The position numbers and the translations under genes are program-made. A DNA stretch of 64,000 nt from Taiwanofungus camphoratus (taxonomy: Eukaryota; Basidiomycota; Agaricomycetes; Polyporales; Taiwanofungaceae), in contig CP021225.1 in the NCBI GenBank assembly GCA_003999685.1, forward strand, positions 1,922,001 to 1,986,000, read 5' to 3'. The notes under the pieces were generated by a model. The model did no database searches, had not been told where the DNA came from, and saw only the letters and a program-made list of their open reading frames with translations. Of this stretch, positions 1 to 12,972 are shown piece after piece (positions within the stretch are counted from its first letter, which is position 1; every line of letters begins with the position of its first letter).

Positions 1-315
1 TTCGGTACCGCGTATTCTCTGTTCAGAAGTCAACACGTCGAAGGCTCTGGTACTGTTTTTATATACAGGTCTCGATTGAATCTGACATGTAACTTTTGGT
101 CGTGAAGGAGATCTAGTGTTACTTGCGACGGACGCAGTCATTCGATTGTACTCCGTATTACGGTGATACCGTAGATCCAGCTTCGGAGGACTTTCTCGTG
201 TAAGTGATATTCTGTTGTGCAATCCTTCATCATCGTTACCTTGATGCAATGCAATTAACAGAACGTCGACCTCAGACGAACAGCAAATTAGCCCTGTAGT
301 GGATCATTCTATATA
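1..315. other. Upstream region, no gene seen
   Basis: This stretch precedes the SAM-domain gene and presumably holds its promoter and 5' UTR. I see no open frame with family similarity and no repeat. A TATA-like run (tttttatata) lies near 56-65, which is too far from the start codon to assign. Confidence 0.4.
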
Positions 316-2447
316 ATGACAACTGAGCGCCCCTTACCCAATCCTCCAATCTCCCCGTCGTCACCCAAAATATCTTTTCCGTCGTCCATCAGACATGATC
401 CAGGGTTAAGGCCTAATCCGCACCCCTATGCTATCAAGACTACCACAAGTGCACTCCTTACGCGATCGAATTCTTCTGGCTACAATGTCGAGGCGACTCA
501 TCACTACTATGTACCCCTCTCCCCGAACGCCAATCGTAGTCCAGAGCACAATAAGGGACACAAGTTCTCCAGATCTCTTGGCACTGATTCCGGATCTCCT
601 ACTCGTTCTTCACCTCGTCCACTACCTGTTCCGCCTTCTTTCCCTAGCTCTACTCATCCAGCAACAGGCGCAAGCAGTGGTACCGGTTACTCTACCGGTA
701 CAGACGGGGATTGCACTCGACCGCGACGGAACAGACGTGCCGATACATTACCTTCTCACTCTTCATCAGAAGTCCTTCATCCCATTGCACCTCTCGACGA
801 CCTGCCTTCTAATCCCAAGCTATGGACACCTTCGCAGCTATCGTCATATCTGACCACAGCTCTTCGAGTCAGCTCGCAGGTTAAATCTGGTGAAAGTGAA
901 CAAGCTGTACTTCCATTTCGAGTTGCAAAGGATATTGCTGCGTTCGTGAAGGAAAAGATGATCAACGGCAGAATGTTTTTAAAGCTCAACGAGGATGATC
1001 TGACAAAGTAGGTAATCCTCATACGTGTTGAGAGTATAGACACTGACCTAATTCTAACGTACGGCTCAGGATGGGTATGAATAAGAAGTGGCGTGACGCC
1101 CTCCTGGCCGCGTCGCAGAATTTACGACAAAACGTTCTAAAAGGTCGCATATGGGGTTCAGAAGTATCACCAACTTCTTCCCCTGGGTCTACTTCTCCTC
1201 TTCCTATGCACGTCTTCTCAAGTGTAATGTATAATTCGTCATCCAGCTCCATTGATCTTTCCGCCGACGAAGACGACAAGGAACCACATGAGTCACGAGC
1301 CAAGCGATATCGTAACGGTAGAGTGCGAGGAATGGTGGAGACACTAGAACGGAGCGGAAGTTTCAGCTCAGACGGCAGCTTCGATGGCGTTGACGACCGC
1401 TCCAATCTGAGGCGGTGGCTACGTGAGGATGGACCCGTTGATGAACAACCGGTAAGAAGTCCGAGCCCTGTGGATCGAGCGCCCATTCCTGTGCCCTTAT
1501 CAAATCATCATGAAGCTACCCAGTTGGAAGAACCGACCATCGAAGCACTCCTTTCAGAGTCTCTGGGTGCACCTCCATCGGGCTCTTGGGGTGCTCGTGC
1601 GTGGGAGGAGATGGATTTAGCACCTGGTGTCACTGTCAAACGCATCGTAGAGACCGCCCGTGATCACGAAGCGGCCATCGGGATTGCCAAAGAAGAAGTC
1701 AACGAGACGATTGTAGGGCACGGAAACGGAAGCGGAAGTGGAGGTGGAAGTGCCCGAAGGGGGAGAGAAGAGAGAAGAGTCGTGACGGCGATCTTCACTC
1801 CCATTTCCACAAGTGCCGATAAGGCTATGGAACACGATGCACCAAATGTAGAAAGGCGTGAGGAGGACGCTCAAACTGACGCGGAGACAGAGCGCCTTCA
1901 AGACATTGAAAAGGAAAACCTCGAAGAGACTTTGAAAAATGAGATATTGATCACTCGAGCACTTGTCCAAGCTTTCCGCAAAAGACTGGAGACCGTGGAA
2001 CAGAAGATAATGGAGCTCGAGCATCAACAGATGGGTCATGAAAAAGAAACTTACATGAAGACTCTGAAGCAATCGATGGAGGACAACGAAGGCGATGCTA
2101 CAATCGACCGAGAACGTCCAGCGAAGGTGACCCTCGATGTGACACAGACTCAAGAAGATCACGTTGATTCTCGTCCTGATCCCGGTTCTGCTTCGAAATT
2201 ATTAGCTCAGACATCTTCTCTCTTGCCGGCTACCTTACAACGGCTCAATCCCATAGATGGCTCCTTTACGGGCGCTGGTACTGTGAGGTCCGAAGATGAC
2301 ATTGAGAAAGACGACCGTGAACCCTCGTCCGTTTCTGATCTACCCTCGTATGTCTTCCTTGTTGGGATTGGCGTATGTGCTATTGTGCTACGGGTGGTAT
2401 TACGGAGGATCACAGGAAAGGCAGTCCTCCCTGGATGGAGAGCATAG
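316..2447 (+). CDS. SAM-domain protein with C-terminal membrane anchor
   Basis: Two exons (316-1007 and 1070-2447) are joined across a 62-nt GTAGGT...CAG intron, giving 689 residues. The intron falls inside the domain and the join reads LTKMGMNKKWRDALL, which restores a sterile alpha motif (SAM) at about residues 168-250. The N-terminal 160 residues are Ser/Pro-rich and look disordered. Residues about 500-572 are charged and heptad-like, probably a coiled coil. A single hydrophobic segment (about 658-675) followed by only some 14 residues with Arg/Lys suggests a tail-anchored protein facing the cytosol. SAM domains usually mediate protein-protein contacts or polymerisation. The specific role is unknown; a membrane-tethered scaffold is an inference. 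The start is the first ATG in the open frame. Confidence 0.8.
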
Positions 2448-3131
2448 AGCTCCATGCTCTGCTCATTCGTACATCACACCTCTACCGGATACTCGCTACA
2501 CATTGCTTGCGATAATCAAAGTGGCATTTCATCGTCGCTCTCTCGCTCTTTTCGTTCTTACTCTTACGACCTCACGAATTGACACGATATTTCATGACCC
2601 TTAATGTCGACTTAAGGTAGTCCGGGATGTATTCTTTGCTTTTTACGCTCCTATATCATATAGCACACAAAGTCATCGTCTCCCACATAAGGATAGTACA
2701 TTGTCTTCTTTGCTTATATTGTATCTCATCGTGATTTCTTGAAGATCTTACTGCACATGCGTTGGTTACGTTGCTATCAGTCAACACATATCACAACAAT
2801 CATCAGGAGATTTTTTGTTTGATTTTGATCGAGTCTCGATTACTCGATTGCACTCCTCATCAAAATACTGACTTCTCTTCAACTTGGTTTTGACATTGAC
2901 ATACGTGATTAAACTGTTGACATGCCATCAGGGCAGCGGCGCATCTGTATTTGGCCTCAGATCATAACGACAGTCAGTTGGTATCACCACAGCAGTCCAC
3001 TGTTCGCTTTGCGATCGACCGCGATGTGAGAATGAAAACACCTGATGCGCCATACCTTATCACGTCGACTTTCGATAACATCGTACTCGCGCAAGTTCGG
3101 TCATAGTTGGAAGTGCTACACTTTGTCAGGA
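2448..3131. other. Intergenic, no gene seen
   Basis: This is the 3' flank of the SAM gene and the 5' flank of the DUF6533 gene. It is moderately AT-rich. I see no coding frame with family similarity and no repeat. Confidence 0.5.
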
Positions 3132-4851
3132 ATGTCGTCAGACGGGGCCGCAGAGGTCATCTACAACCTACAACTTGGGTAAGTTCTTCTTTTGCCAGAG
3201 TCTTAAAAGTTCATATTACATTCGTTTTCATAAATAGAGTCATCCAAAATTATTGCCTGATAGCATCTTCTGGTGAAATTTATAGTCACTTCTCTTTCCC
3301 CTTGTTAATACCATCGCCATTTTTCATGTTCGTAAAGCATTCGTAATCTATGAGCACGTCACTACATTCTCTCAAGAGGTCGACTTGATCTGGTCCCGCA
3401 AAAGGACAGGCGCGACCATTATTTTCATTTTAAATCGGTGGCTCACTATCGGAATGGCCGTAGCCATGATTTTATTGATTTTCGACTGGAGAACGAATAC
3501 CGTGAGTCTGGCGATCGCTTCTGAAGGCTGAAACTGTGCTCACCTCCTGTGATTCGCAGAGGTAGTTTTTAATTATATGGCCAACAAGCCTTGAGATTAA
3601 GAGGACTTTCATCCAGTTGTGAGGCCACAAGTTTACTACTACCCGTCTTCCAGGAATTGTTATTTGTTGTATGGGCAGGTCAGTATTTAATGTCTCCAAG
3701 TAGACTAAATTTAGACCATTTTCTCGCAGGATTCTCGGCTTTGCGTATTTACGCTATAGGCGGCAAGGATTGGAAACTTGCCTTGGTCGCATTTGCTTTA
3801 GCTTTAGCACCTGTTTGCACGAATTTGGTGCCCATGTTCTTGCATGATGTCGACACAAGCTTTCGCTAACGTCGGCTATCCAAAGGTCAGCGACATCAGA
3901 ATGACATATTCAGTCTTGTTCCTCCCACCGATCGGGAACGTGTGTAATGATATTCCACGCATTTCTCCTGCTATGAACATCATGTACGTACCAGTGTGCC
4001 TAGGAATCGACAGTACATTGACTTCAGACGAACGCAGATGTACCACAACCTCTATTTTTAAGCTCGGAGCCCTTGCTTATATGACCCTTCGTAACTACAG
4101 TGCTGGTGCTAACTCGCACATGCCTGATTGTGTCTGATGCTATTGTTCTCCTTGTCACTTGGCGCAAGACTTACGGGATCAAGAAGGAAGCTGATCTTGC
4201 AAATTTGCAATTTTCACTGGCGACTCTATTACTCAGAGACGGTGCGAGTGTTCTTATTTGTTGATTGTTGCCAGGCCTTATGATCATGACGTCGGACTCA
4301 GGCACTCTCTACTTTATGTATGCCAAAATTTATTAGGAAAAGGCTTTGAGATTGACCGTTGCCATCAGGCTACTGCTACTCCTCAATGTTATACATTTGA
4401 CTCTATCCCTCACTCAGGTCTATCGCGGGTTCAGTTCACGTAGCCATTGAATCAGCACTGACATTGTCTCGTCTTCCAGGTGTTTCTGGACACAACTTAT
4501 TTTGTTGCGTCGTACGTCCCTGTCTCTGCCTTGTGCTAGAAGGACCACCAACAATACCATAACAGACTGTCGTCCATCATCATTTCTCGGTTTTTCCTAA
4601 ACCTTCGCCAAATTCACCTATCCGGTGATTCTGTAGAAGACGATCGACCATCGTTTGTCTTACATGAGCCGCAATCGCAGGCGTCAGATCTGCGATTTAG
4701 GTCGACGTTCGTAGGGAACATGGGCGCACCGCTTTGCCATGGGTCGTCCCGGAGCTTAAATGCAAGTTCAATGCTAGACGTGGACCGGACTTCCGTAGAC
4801 GAGGGCACTGATTTGGAATTTGCAACTCATGAAGAGTTCCAGGTGATCTAG
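3132..4851 (+). CDS. DUF6533 multi-pass membrane protein
   Basis: This is a multi-exon gene of the mushroom-expanded DUF6533 family of seven-helix-like proteins of unknown function. Start MSSDGAAEV at 3132 with donor at 3179. Clear family segments follow in order: YEHVTTFSQEVDLIWSRK with the next helix (about 3340-3500); CEATSLLLPVFQELLFVVWA; FSALRIYAIGGKDWK (3730-3780); a helix leading into SDAIVLLVTWRKTYG (about 4100-4240); RDGTLYFMYAK across a 4240-4295 intron; VFLDTTYFVAS, then after a GTACGT intron ISRFFLNLRQIHLSG and a hydrophilic tail ending at 4851. The C-terminal exons join in frame. The join between the first exon and the YEHVTT exon, and the one near 3560-3600, could not be resolved without stops or frame changes, so the 5' half may contain undetected small exons or lesions. 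The family assignment is firm. Confidence 0.7.
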
Positions 4852-5409
4852 GCGGCATCGACGTCCCACCGATCTCAAAAAAGGTCAGTGGAGTATCTCT
4901 CGATGGCGTTGATACGAGTTTCTTGTAATTTATGAGGCATCTACAGTTTGAGAGCTGTCACAACGAAAAGCCTTCCCATGTCAAGTTGATACTACATGTC
5001 TGTATTACTGTATTACTAGTGTCTATAGAAACAGGAACTGATACGCTCTGTCAAGGTCCCTGCTTCCACAAGTGTCTATATCTAGATATCGTTGCGGGAA
5101 TAGGATGAAGGCCGTGTGAAGAGCAGAAGGTATGGCGTGCTCAATGACAAGTCGTTGTGAGGTACCAACCTTTGACAAGCTGAAATTATTTACCTAGTCA
5201 AAACGTCAAGCGTTGCCAGTTGCATAGATACGTAGTTCTGAACTTTAAGGGTACTGTACTCCAATATATTACGAGGATATTACACTAATTTTGAATGACT
5301 TTTGTGTCGTTTGTATAAGTGGAAAGAATTCGACAGCATAGCCCTCAGACATGCATGAAGGAAACAATTCACATTAGTATTTGCCTAGCCTAGCAATGTG
5401 ATGCGTTCA
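4852..5409. other. Intergenic, convergent 3' flanks
   Basis: This lies between the 3' ends of the DUF6533 gene (+) and the ankyrin-MYND gene (-). It is AT-rich. I see no gene, RNA or repeat. Confidence 0.5.
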
Positions 5410-6540
5410 CTAGTTCAATTTCACGCCCAAGTACGTAACTCCCTCGTCTGGCTTCTTATGCTGATTACAACTATTCCTGTGCCTTAGCCAATCCCATCTC
5501 TGGCACTGCTGAGGCGGAGGGCAGTATGTCACCTTCTTGCATCGCGAGCACACCAGCAACCTGCTCCCCGCCTGAGGCACGCGCCCGCAGAACGTGCAAC
5601 ATGCGCTGCCCAGTTTCTTCCGCCTCTTGTCCTCTTTATCCACAACCTCCCACGTGGGCAGGTTGTTGATGTCGAGCTTGTGCGTTCCGTCGACAGCGAG
5701 ACGCGCTGTCATCCCGTCGTTCTCCTTAATATCGATGTTGCCCCCGTGCGACAGATACCACTGCAGCGCCTCCGCCGCGCGTTGCACCACGGCGTGGTTC
5801 TGCGGCTCCCAAATAAGTGTGATCTCGTGCGCCGCGGTACCGCCGTAGCGGTTGCGGTGATTCACGTTCGCGCCAGCGTCGTATAGAAGCTGTGCGTACT
5901 CGGGGTCGAATGTGGGTTTGGTCGAGATCGCGTGGTACAACGCAGGCGAGCCTAAGAGATCTGTGCCGTCGACGGGGACCTTTGCCTCATCAAGCAGCCA
6001 GCGCGCAACTTGGAGGTGTTTGGAACGGGCGGATGAGTTGAGAAGCGTGGAGAGGAGGATCAGATTGTAGATGGGCACGCGCGTGGGCCCCCAGCGTCGG
6101 AAGAAGAGCTCTTGTGCGGCAGCGGCGCGAGCAGCAGCTTCGGTCCCAGACTTCTCGATAAGTCGTGAGAGCCGGCTGAAGAAGTCTGCTTTGACGCGCG
6201 GGAAATCGCCGTAGAGGATGGCGCGGCCATATTCATCGAGGTCGCGCGATGGCTCCATGCAATGAGACGTGAAATAGGTTCGGAGACGTTGCGATTCGAC
6301 ACCCTTGAGGAAGTCATTGCTGACAGTAGATGATTCGCAGGTCATATGGTGGATGGAACGATGGTACACGATACCTTTCGAGAAGTTCACTGAGAGGTCT
6401 GTTGACATCAGGGGCTGATATTGGCTTGGCGTGTTCGCTTTTCGACAGCGCACTGTAATGACATACCTTCCTCCCCCAGTATCTGCTTTGACTGCTAGTT
6501 CATCAAGTTTTGCTTGGAGCGAGGGGTCATTGTAATTCAT
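5410..6540 (-). CDS. Ankyrin-repeat protein with C-terminal MYND zinc finger
   Basis: A single uninterrupted exon encodes 376 residues. The middle (about 150-290) carries degenerate ankyrin repeats, recognisable from LLDEAKVPVDGTDLLG and LLYDAGANVNHRNRYGGTA. The C-terminus (314-358) has the Cys/His spacing of a MYND finger, with CTFCGRV, CSRCKKVTYC, QCQRWDWLRH and a final C. MYND fingers bind proline-rich partners, and ankyrin-MYND proteins are numerous in mushrooms with mostly unknown roles. The start is the first ATG in the frame. It is transcribed convergently to the DUF6533 gene. The family call is secure; the substrate or partner is unknown. Confidence 0.85.
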   Translation of the reverse strand: MNYNDPSLQAKLDELAVKADTGGGRYVITVRCRKANTPSQYQPLMSTDLSVNFSKGIVYHRSIHHMTCESSTVSNDFLKGVESQRLRTYFTSHCMEPSRDLDEYGRAILYGDFPRVKADFFSRLSRLIEKSGTEAAARAAAAQELFFRRWGPTRVPIYNLILLSTLLNSSARSKHLQVARWLLDEAKVPVDGTDLLGSPALYHAISTKPTFDPEYAQLLYDAGANVNHRNRYGGTAAHEITLIWEPQNHAVVQRAAEALQWYLSHGGNIDIKENDGMTARLAVDGTHKLDINNLPTWEVVDKEDKRRKKLGSACCTFCGRVPQAGSRLLVCSRCKKVTYCPPPQQCQRWDWLRHRNSCNQHKKPDEGVTYLGVKLN

Positions 6541-7430
6541 GGCAGAGTCAGTATATCCGTGATACAGTCTACACTCGTGATATGTTCGTTATTTGAGCTT
6601 AGGTTGTCAGGAATGATCAAACGATCGAAAGGTGCTACTAGTACGCCGAGTCTGACAACGCGATCTGGAAAATAAACATGGCCAGACAAAGAATATTGTC
6701 TGACACTGACCTTGGTAAGTACCTTTAATGAAAACAGAATAGAAAAGGGATGGGTCCAAGTCGCCTCCTCGCTGGGAGTCTTCAGGTGGGGCAATATCAC
6801 GTTATTTGGTACCTTGGCAGCACCTCGTAGCCTCGCAGGCGACTCGCAGCTGCCTTGGAGCTACAGTACGTATCCGCATTGAGCGCGTGCCGAGTTACTC
6901 TCCTGGCGGTAGAGGGTTGTTTCTCACATTGGCAGTCGGAACCCTCGGGATGAAAGAGTATACATACGTCTCGTAAAACAATTATTCTCGACCGGTCGTG
7001 TGATTCATAGTCAAACGGAGGATCAACTACTCATGACTAAGATAGAAATAGAGCCACGTGGCGCATCTTTTCATTGCTGTATATCGAGCTTGAGCCTACA
7101 TACTTACAGTAACAAGGTTTGCTTTGCTCGAGGGAGACTGCACACTGTCTGAGACTGGAAATAGTGGACTTTTGACTCGGGGACTGTCATCTAGGAGGCC
7201 CCTTCCCGCTGAGTATCATCAAGCACTATCATTGCTGTCCTGGGCTGGAGATTTCGTGCAGCGAGGCTATTTCTAGCCTTAGACGAGCAGGTGCCGTTCC
7301 TGGCTGCGGCACAGACACCCCTGGAGACCAGCAAAGTGGAGACAATACGTCGGTACTCAACCCCGAACACATCCCGCTGAGGACGCTCGGCCGTCCGAGT
7401 CCTCCAAGCTTTGACCTAGCAGCGTTCGCC
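6541..7430. other. Divergent upstream region
   Basis: This is the shared 5' region of the ankyrin-MYND gene (-) and the SPX transporter gene (+). At 890 bp it is long enough for separate promoters or a spliced leader. I see no supportable gene in it. Confidence 0.4.
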
Positions 7431-10400
7431 ATGAAATTTAGGTCAGTCTGCAAATCCATTGCGTGCCACTGACACTTGACGTATTGTCTAGCTCGTCCTT
7501 GAAGTTCAATGCCGTCCCCGAGTGGTGGGACGAGTATATCGAGTGAGTGGTCCTCTATCAGTCCGCTGTCACTTCAGCCGACCGTTGTTCCCGCACAAGG
7601 TATGATTCCCTGAAGAAATTCATATACCAACTCGAGAAACAGCAGGCTGGTCTCCAAGACTCCGTCCGAGATCTTGAAGCAAATGAGCAGTCTGCACTCA
7701 TGGGACATGTCGATGACATGTCCACAGACAACCTCTTTACCCCTCTCCTCGACCGCGAGCTCAGGAAGATCTGCTTGTTCTACGAGGGTCAAGAGAAAGA
7801 GCTGTATGACGAGATCGCCACGCTGGAACGGCTCGTGCAGCAGCAGGAAGAGGTTGGGCCAGACGCAGGGCACCAATATGTGGATATAGACCCGTACACG
7901 GACGATGAAGACGACGAGGACGATGATGACGTGTTCGACATCCACAGCCCGCCAATAAGCCGGAACCGTACGCGCTCGCCGTCGCGGCGCCGACGGCATG
8001 CGCGGTCGGTCAGCAGCGGGATAGGTGCGCCCTCAGGGAGCAGGAAAAAGCTCGATGTGGCGCCGCATCGCCGGTATAGCATATCGTCGAGCGAAGATCA
8101 CGGTGATCTGGAGGCGAGCATTGCGTCATTACAATCATCGGCGCACCTCGAGCGCATTGAGTCCCAGCACACTCGGGCAGGCTCATCGCAGTCACCGATA
8201 CGAGCGGTTACGAACAAGATCAAGGGAATGAGGGACAGTATCACGTCTCTGAACGCGCTGCAAACAATTTGGACTGCACATACCAATTATGCATGGGACA
8301 TACAGCTGCTGTTCAAGCGGCGGATCACGAATCTCTACTTATCGGTGACCTCGCTGCGGTCGTACGTTGAGCTGAATTATTCTGGGTTCCGCAAGATCTT
8401 GAAGAAGTGCGCATATAGTCATATATTTAGTTGACGGACCCTCATGCTTCCATCTGCAGATACGATAAGGTGACGGAGAGTTTGCTGCAGGATCACTATT
8501 TGCACGATGTCGTCGAGCAAGCAGCGCCATTCACACAGGCATCGAAGGACCGGCTCAATGGCGCAATTAACCTACTTGTCGGGCTCTACGCCAAATGCGT
8601 GACGCACGGAGACGTGCAAGCAGCGCAGCGCCAGCTCAAGACACACCAGCGCGAGCACATTGCCTGGGAACGCGATACGGTCTGGCGGCAGATGATCGGA
8701 CACGCGCGACGGGGGCGCGGGGATGGTGATGGCGCAGGCGGGCTAGGCCCTGGCGGAAGCTTGGTGCCCGAGCCAGAGAAGGGACTGCTGGATGTGCGTA
8801 CGAGGGTCGGGCACTTCAAGCTTACAGCGAAGCAGGTATATCTGCTGGTTGCCGTCATCGTGTTTGTGGTGCTTTTGAATGTGCAGACGGTGGAGGGTGT
8901 GGAGGCGAATCGGTGCTTCGCGATTCTGGTGTTCGCCACGATCATGTGGGCGACGGAGGCGATTCCACTGTTCGTAACGTCCATCCTCATCCCGCTTTTG
9001 CTTGTCTGTTTGCGTGTCATCCGGAGTCCCGACGGCGAGGAACGCCTTAGCACGACTGATGCTACCAAGTAGGCCTGCACGTTCTCTCTTCTCCCGCGTT
9101 CTGCACTCATGCGCAGACAGATTCGTGTTCTCGGTGATGTTCTCACCGACGATCATGCTCCTCATTGGAGGGTTTACCATTGCCTCCGCGTTAAGCAAGA
9201 CTGCTATCGACCGCGTGCTGATCACAAAGGTCCTGAGTCTTGCGGGTACACGTCCAAGCACAGTGCTCCTCGCCTTCATGGGAGTCGCATGCTTTGCAAG
9301 TATGTGGATCAGGTAGAGTATTCCATTATTTATCGGTTGGATGAATTTTGAACCGCTAAGACAGTAATGTCGCCGCTCCTACTCTGTGCTTCTCCTTGAT
9401 TCAGGTTAGCCGTTTAAATATTCACGTCTTGCTACTTTTTAACCCACGTACCCTCTTCCTTAACAGCCAATATTGAGGACACTTCCGCCGAAGTCGTCAT
9501 TCGGGCCGTGTTTGATAGTAGGTCAACCTCTTTGCCATGCATTTCCAGTATTTCGACATGTTTCTTCACCCGTAGCTTGCCATTGCTCTGGCAGCAAATA
9601 TAGGTGGCCAGAGTTCACCCATATCCTCACCCCAGAACTTGATTGCGCTAGCGGCCATGGAACCACCACTAGACTGGGCAAGCTGGTTCGCAGTAGCGCT
9701 GCCTGTGTCGGCCGTATCAATTCTGCTTATATGGTTGCTTCTCCTAGTGAGTTATCGCCCGGCGCGGTCACCTGATGGAGAAGGGGAAATCGAAATCCGT
9801 CCCATTCGTGCGACGAGGGAAAAGTTCTCTATGAAGCAATGGTGGGTCTCGTTGGTATGCTTGGTGACCATCGGGCTCTGGTGCTTTGAGCATCAGATTG
9901 AGGATGTGGTAGGCGACATGGGCATCATTGCGATTATACCCATCGTCGCATTTTTCTCTACGGGAGTGCTTAAAAAGGTGGGGTTGCCCTCCATTCACTT
10001 ACAAGGTACACGCTGACTTCGCACACAGGAGGACTTTGAACAGTTTTTGTGGACAGTCGTCTTTCTCGCAATGGGCGGTATCGCTCTTGGGAAAGGAGTA
10101 ACATCAAGTGGTTTACTTGATGTTATGGATAATACCATTCGCGACATTGTCCAAGGCCTCTCTCTGTACACCGTCGTTCTGGTCTTGTCTTTGATCGTCT
10201 TGGTATGTTCAATATGCAAGGTAGTCGAGACCGAAAACTCATTACTCTTGTGTAAGGTTGTATCGACATTCATTAGTCACACGATCGCAAGCGTCCTACT
10301 GGTACCCATCGCAAAGGAGGTCGGCAGCCACATGCCCGGCAACCGAGAGAACCTCCTGATATTTCTCACTGGGCTTCTATGTTCAACCGGAATGGGCATG

Positions 10401-10761
10401 CCTGTTTCTGGTTTCCCGAATCAAACAGCGTGCGCACGAGATGTTATTTTATGTGTCATTTACTCACTATCGGTGACTGCCAGTGCTAACCAGGAAAATG
10501 ATATGGGACAATTGTACTTGTCAAACATCGATTTCCTCAAGAACGGCGTTCCGGCCAGTGTCATTTCCGCGATGGTATGTGCATGCCTTGGATGTCACTG
10601 GTTCCAGTTTCGTCTCATTAAACTGTACATAGGTTGTGGCAACAATCGGTTTCCTTCTTATGCAGGCAATTGGGTTTGTCATTTGCTCACTCGAACAGGA
10701 TCACCGTTGCTCATTTGTCCCACAGTCTATGACGAATTTTCATGGTCTTCTCAAAGCATAG
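7431..10761 (+). CDS. SPX-domain low-affinity phosphate transporter (Pho87/90/91 type)
   Basis: Twelve exons join in frame (7431-7441, 7492-7542, 7600-8406, 8460-9068, 9121-9312, 9365-9404, 9467-9517, 9576-9977, 10029-10202, 10257-10429, 10484-10574, 10633-10761) to give 909 residues. The first exon is only 11 nt. The N-terminus MKFSSSLKFNAVPEWWDEYI starts an SPX domain (to about residue 330) that contains an acidic EDDEDDDD stretch and is known to sense inositol pyrophosphates. The rest is an SLC13/CitM-type anion permease: repeated helices, the signature NIGGQSSPISSPQNLIAL, the SNVAAPTLCFSLIQ segment and GMPVSGFPNQTA. It would import inorganic phosphate at the plasma membrane or export it from the vacuole; sequence alone does not decide which. 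The C-terminal 25 residues are unlike the family, so the last exon is less certain. Confidence 0.93.
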
Positions 10762-11442
10762 TGTGATACCGAGGACTATACCATCTGCAGCATGAATACC
10801 AACAAGTCTTAGATCTAGTGGTGATAATTTGTGGCAATCTGTGACCCGTATTGCTGTATATCCATCGTAGATGTAGACCTCACTCTCTGCCCATCTTCAA
10901 TGTAAAATATTGTACAAAGCTCCCGCTCCCTTCGTCTTTCAACAACCGCACTACAACTGAGGCGTCTCGTACTTCTTTCGACGAGGAGCACTACTGGCAA
11001 TAGCTTCGTACATCTGGGCTGTGGAGACATATGTGCGCTGAGGTACATTTACCAGAGTCATGCGTTCGGTCATTGCCGAGCCCTGCAACTGACTATTTGC
11101 AGTCTTTGAGTAGTTTCCTACTTGCTCTAGCCAACCGACTGTCAGGCGTATTCTCACATTGTTACAGTTCTTCTTGGTGACGGTCTACAAATCTGAGGTT
11201 CACTTAGTCCTCCGAATGCGTAATTCTCTACTGTCTTCTGTAGGGGATCAAAGCACTGATGGTCTTATCACGAAATGGCTGAACACTTATAACATCTGGG
11301 TCCGTCTAAGCGCGCACAACAAAGCGAGGGGACACGTTCTGCGACTGAGGCACATGGCTAGTTGAACGCTTTGCACCCATCGATCTATAAAGTATGTCTA
11401 ATGCTCAGATGACGCGACTGGTTGAGCCACAAAGCTGAAGCC
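10762..11442. other. Intergenic, no gene seen
   Basis: This lies between the transporter's 3' end and the F-box start. Short open frames on both strands lack family similarity. No repeat was noticed. Confidence 0.5.
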
Positions 11443-12972
11443 ATGCTCTTCGCGGCACTCAACGTCGACGTCTTGTTTCATGTCCTTCAATACCTGGACT
11501 CTCAGTCGTTGTGTCACTTGACGTTGACATGTCGAGGGGGCCGTGCAGTCGCGATGCCATTTCTGCTCCGAGACGTTACCCTTCGACGGAATTGGAGTCA
11601 AATACTCGCATTCTGCCAGCTCGTTTGTGCGGACATTTCACACCGAGCTCCCCTTATCTGCATCCTTCGTCTTTCATCCCAGCAGACGGTACCGTTTAAC
11701 AGACAGACAAAGTCATGGGAGCATTGCCGCGAACTGGCCGCGGCCATGCCTTACCTACGCAAGGTCTTGCAAGCGGCATGCAACTTGCATACTGTCAGCG
11801 TCAGCGCCACAATGGGCATTCTTATGTCTCAGGAGCATCATGGCATCCTAAACGCCCTCCTGAAAGCCCCCAGCCTGGCGCACGTAGTGACCGACCAGCA
11901 TGACGATATCTTTCACATATGTCATGGGCCAGACTACTGCTCGACGGAGCGGTGGATGGGGAGACAGGGGTGGTTCCGCACTTTAGCACAGCTGCACGGG
12001 CTCCGCACCATCGAGCTGTCGGCTGTCCCCGGAGCTTCGTTGCGCACGGTCCTGGAGCGTCACCAAAGCACGCTGGAACGGCTCAGCATTCAAGGCGACG
12101 TCAACCCTGCAGCCTTCCCGTCCGGCCTTGAGTGGCCCGCCGTGCATATGCTGACACTTCACAGCTTTGCACCTCGGGATGTGCTCGTCCGGGCCTTCCC
12201 TAATGTCCGCTACTTGCAGCTGTATGGCGGTTCGAGCGGTCGCGTAACCTACGATCCACAACTATGGCGGGCCAATGCAAAGAGTAGCGCCTGTTGGTCT
12301 CACTTGGATCATGTCCGAGGTACAGTCCCTGGGATTGTAAGCTTTGGCGTGCAGCGCCGTGTTCGCCGATTGGATATAGACCTAGTCGAGCGTCGCCAAA
12401 ATGTGTCATTGTTGGCCGTGAAAGAATCTGAATTTCTTCGTCTCCTGGAACTCGTTTCACCATCTGTCTTCTCGTTACGTGTTCCCTTCTTGCATGGACC
12501 CCGTTTCTGTATTGTTGTATTGAGAACGATCCCGACTCTACGCTGTTTCAATTTGCAACTTTATCACGACGAAGCCGGTCCTCGCAATGGAATGCTTCGT
12601 TACCTGGTACGTGAATAAACCCTCGATGCGTTGTGGCACTCTAACCCTTTGCGCCCGAAGGGCCTTGTCCTGGATGCGCTGAAAGGTGCCCGGTCTTTAA
12701 TCTATCTATCGATTCACTTTCACGGTCGTCTATACGACTCTGCTATATCTCCTCGAGAACTTGTGCACACAATGGAAGAGGTTGCCCGCAGGTGGGCTTG
12801 CTCATCGAGGTCGGTGCGATACCTTGAGTTGGCATGGGAGGGGACAGTATCGAAGTGCTCCTGGTGGGGCCGAACTGGTCCTCAGACCCGTGCAAAAGGT
12901 CAAATGTTTATCCCTTTGTCTGCATCTTTCGGTCTGGCGGCAAGAGAACGGTTCTTAAGAATGCCCATATAG
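11443..12972 (+). CDS. F-box protein, weakly conserved C-terminal region
   Basis: Two exons (11443-12606 and 12661-12972; 54-nt GTACGT...AAG intron) encode 491 residues. I chose the ATG at 11443 because MLFAALNVDVLFHVLQYLD begins directly with the F-box helix pattern. The open frame extends 21 nt upstream only through a TTG. The F-box occupies about residues 4-45 and would bind Skp1 of an SCF ubiquitin ligase. The remainder has spaced Leu-rich stretches resembling a very degenerate leucine-rich-repeat fold, as is usual in the large basidiomycete F-box families. The substrate is unknown. Confidence 0.8.
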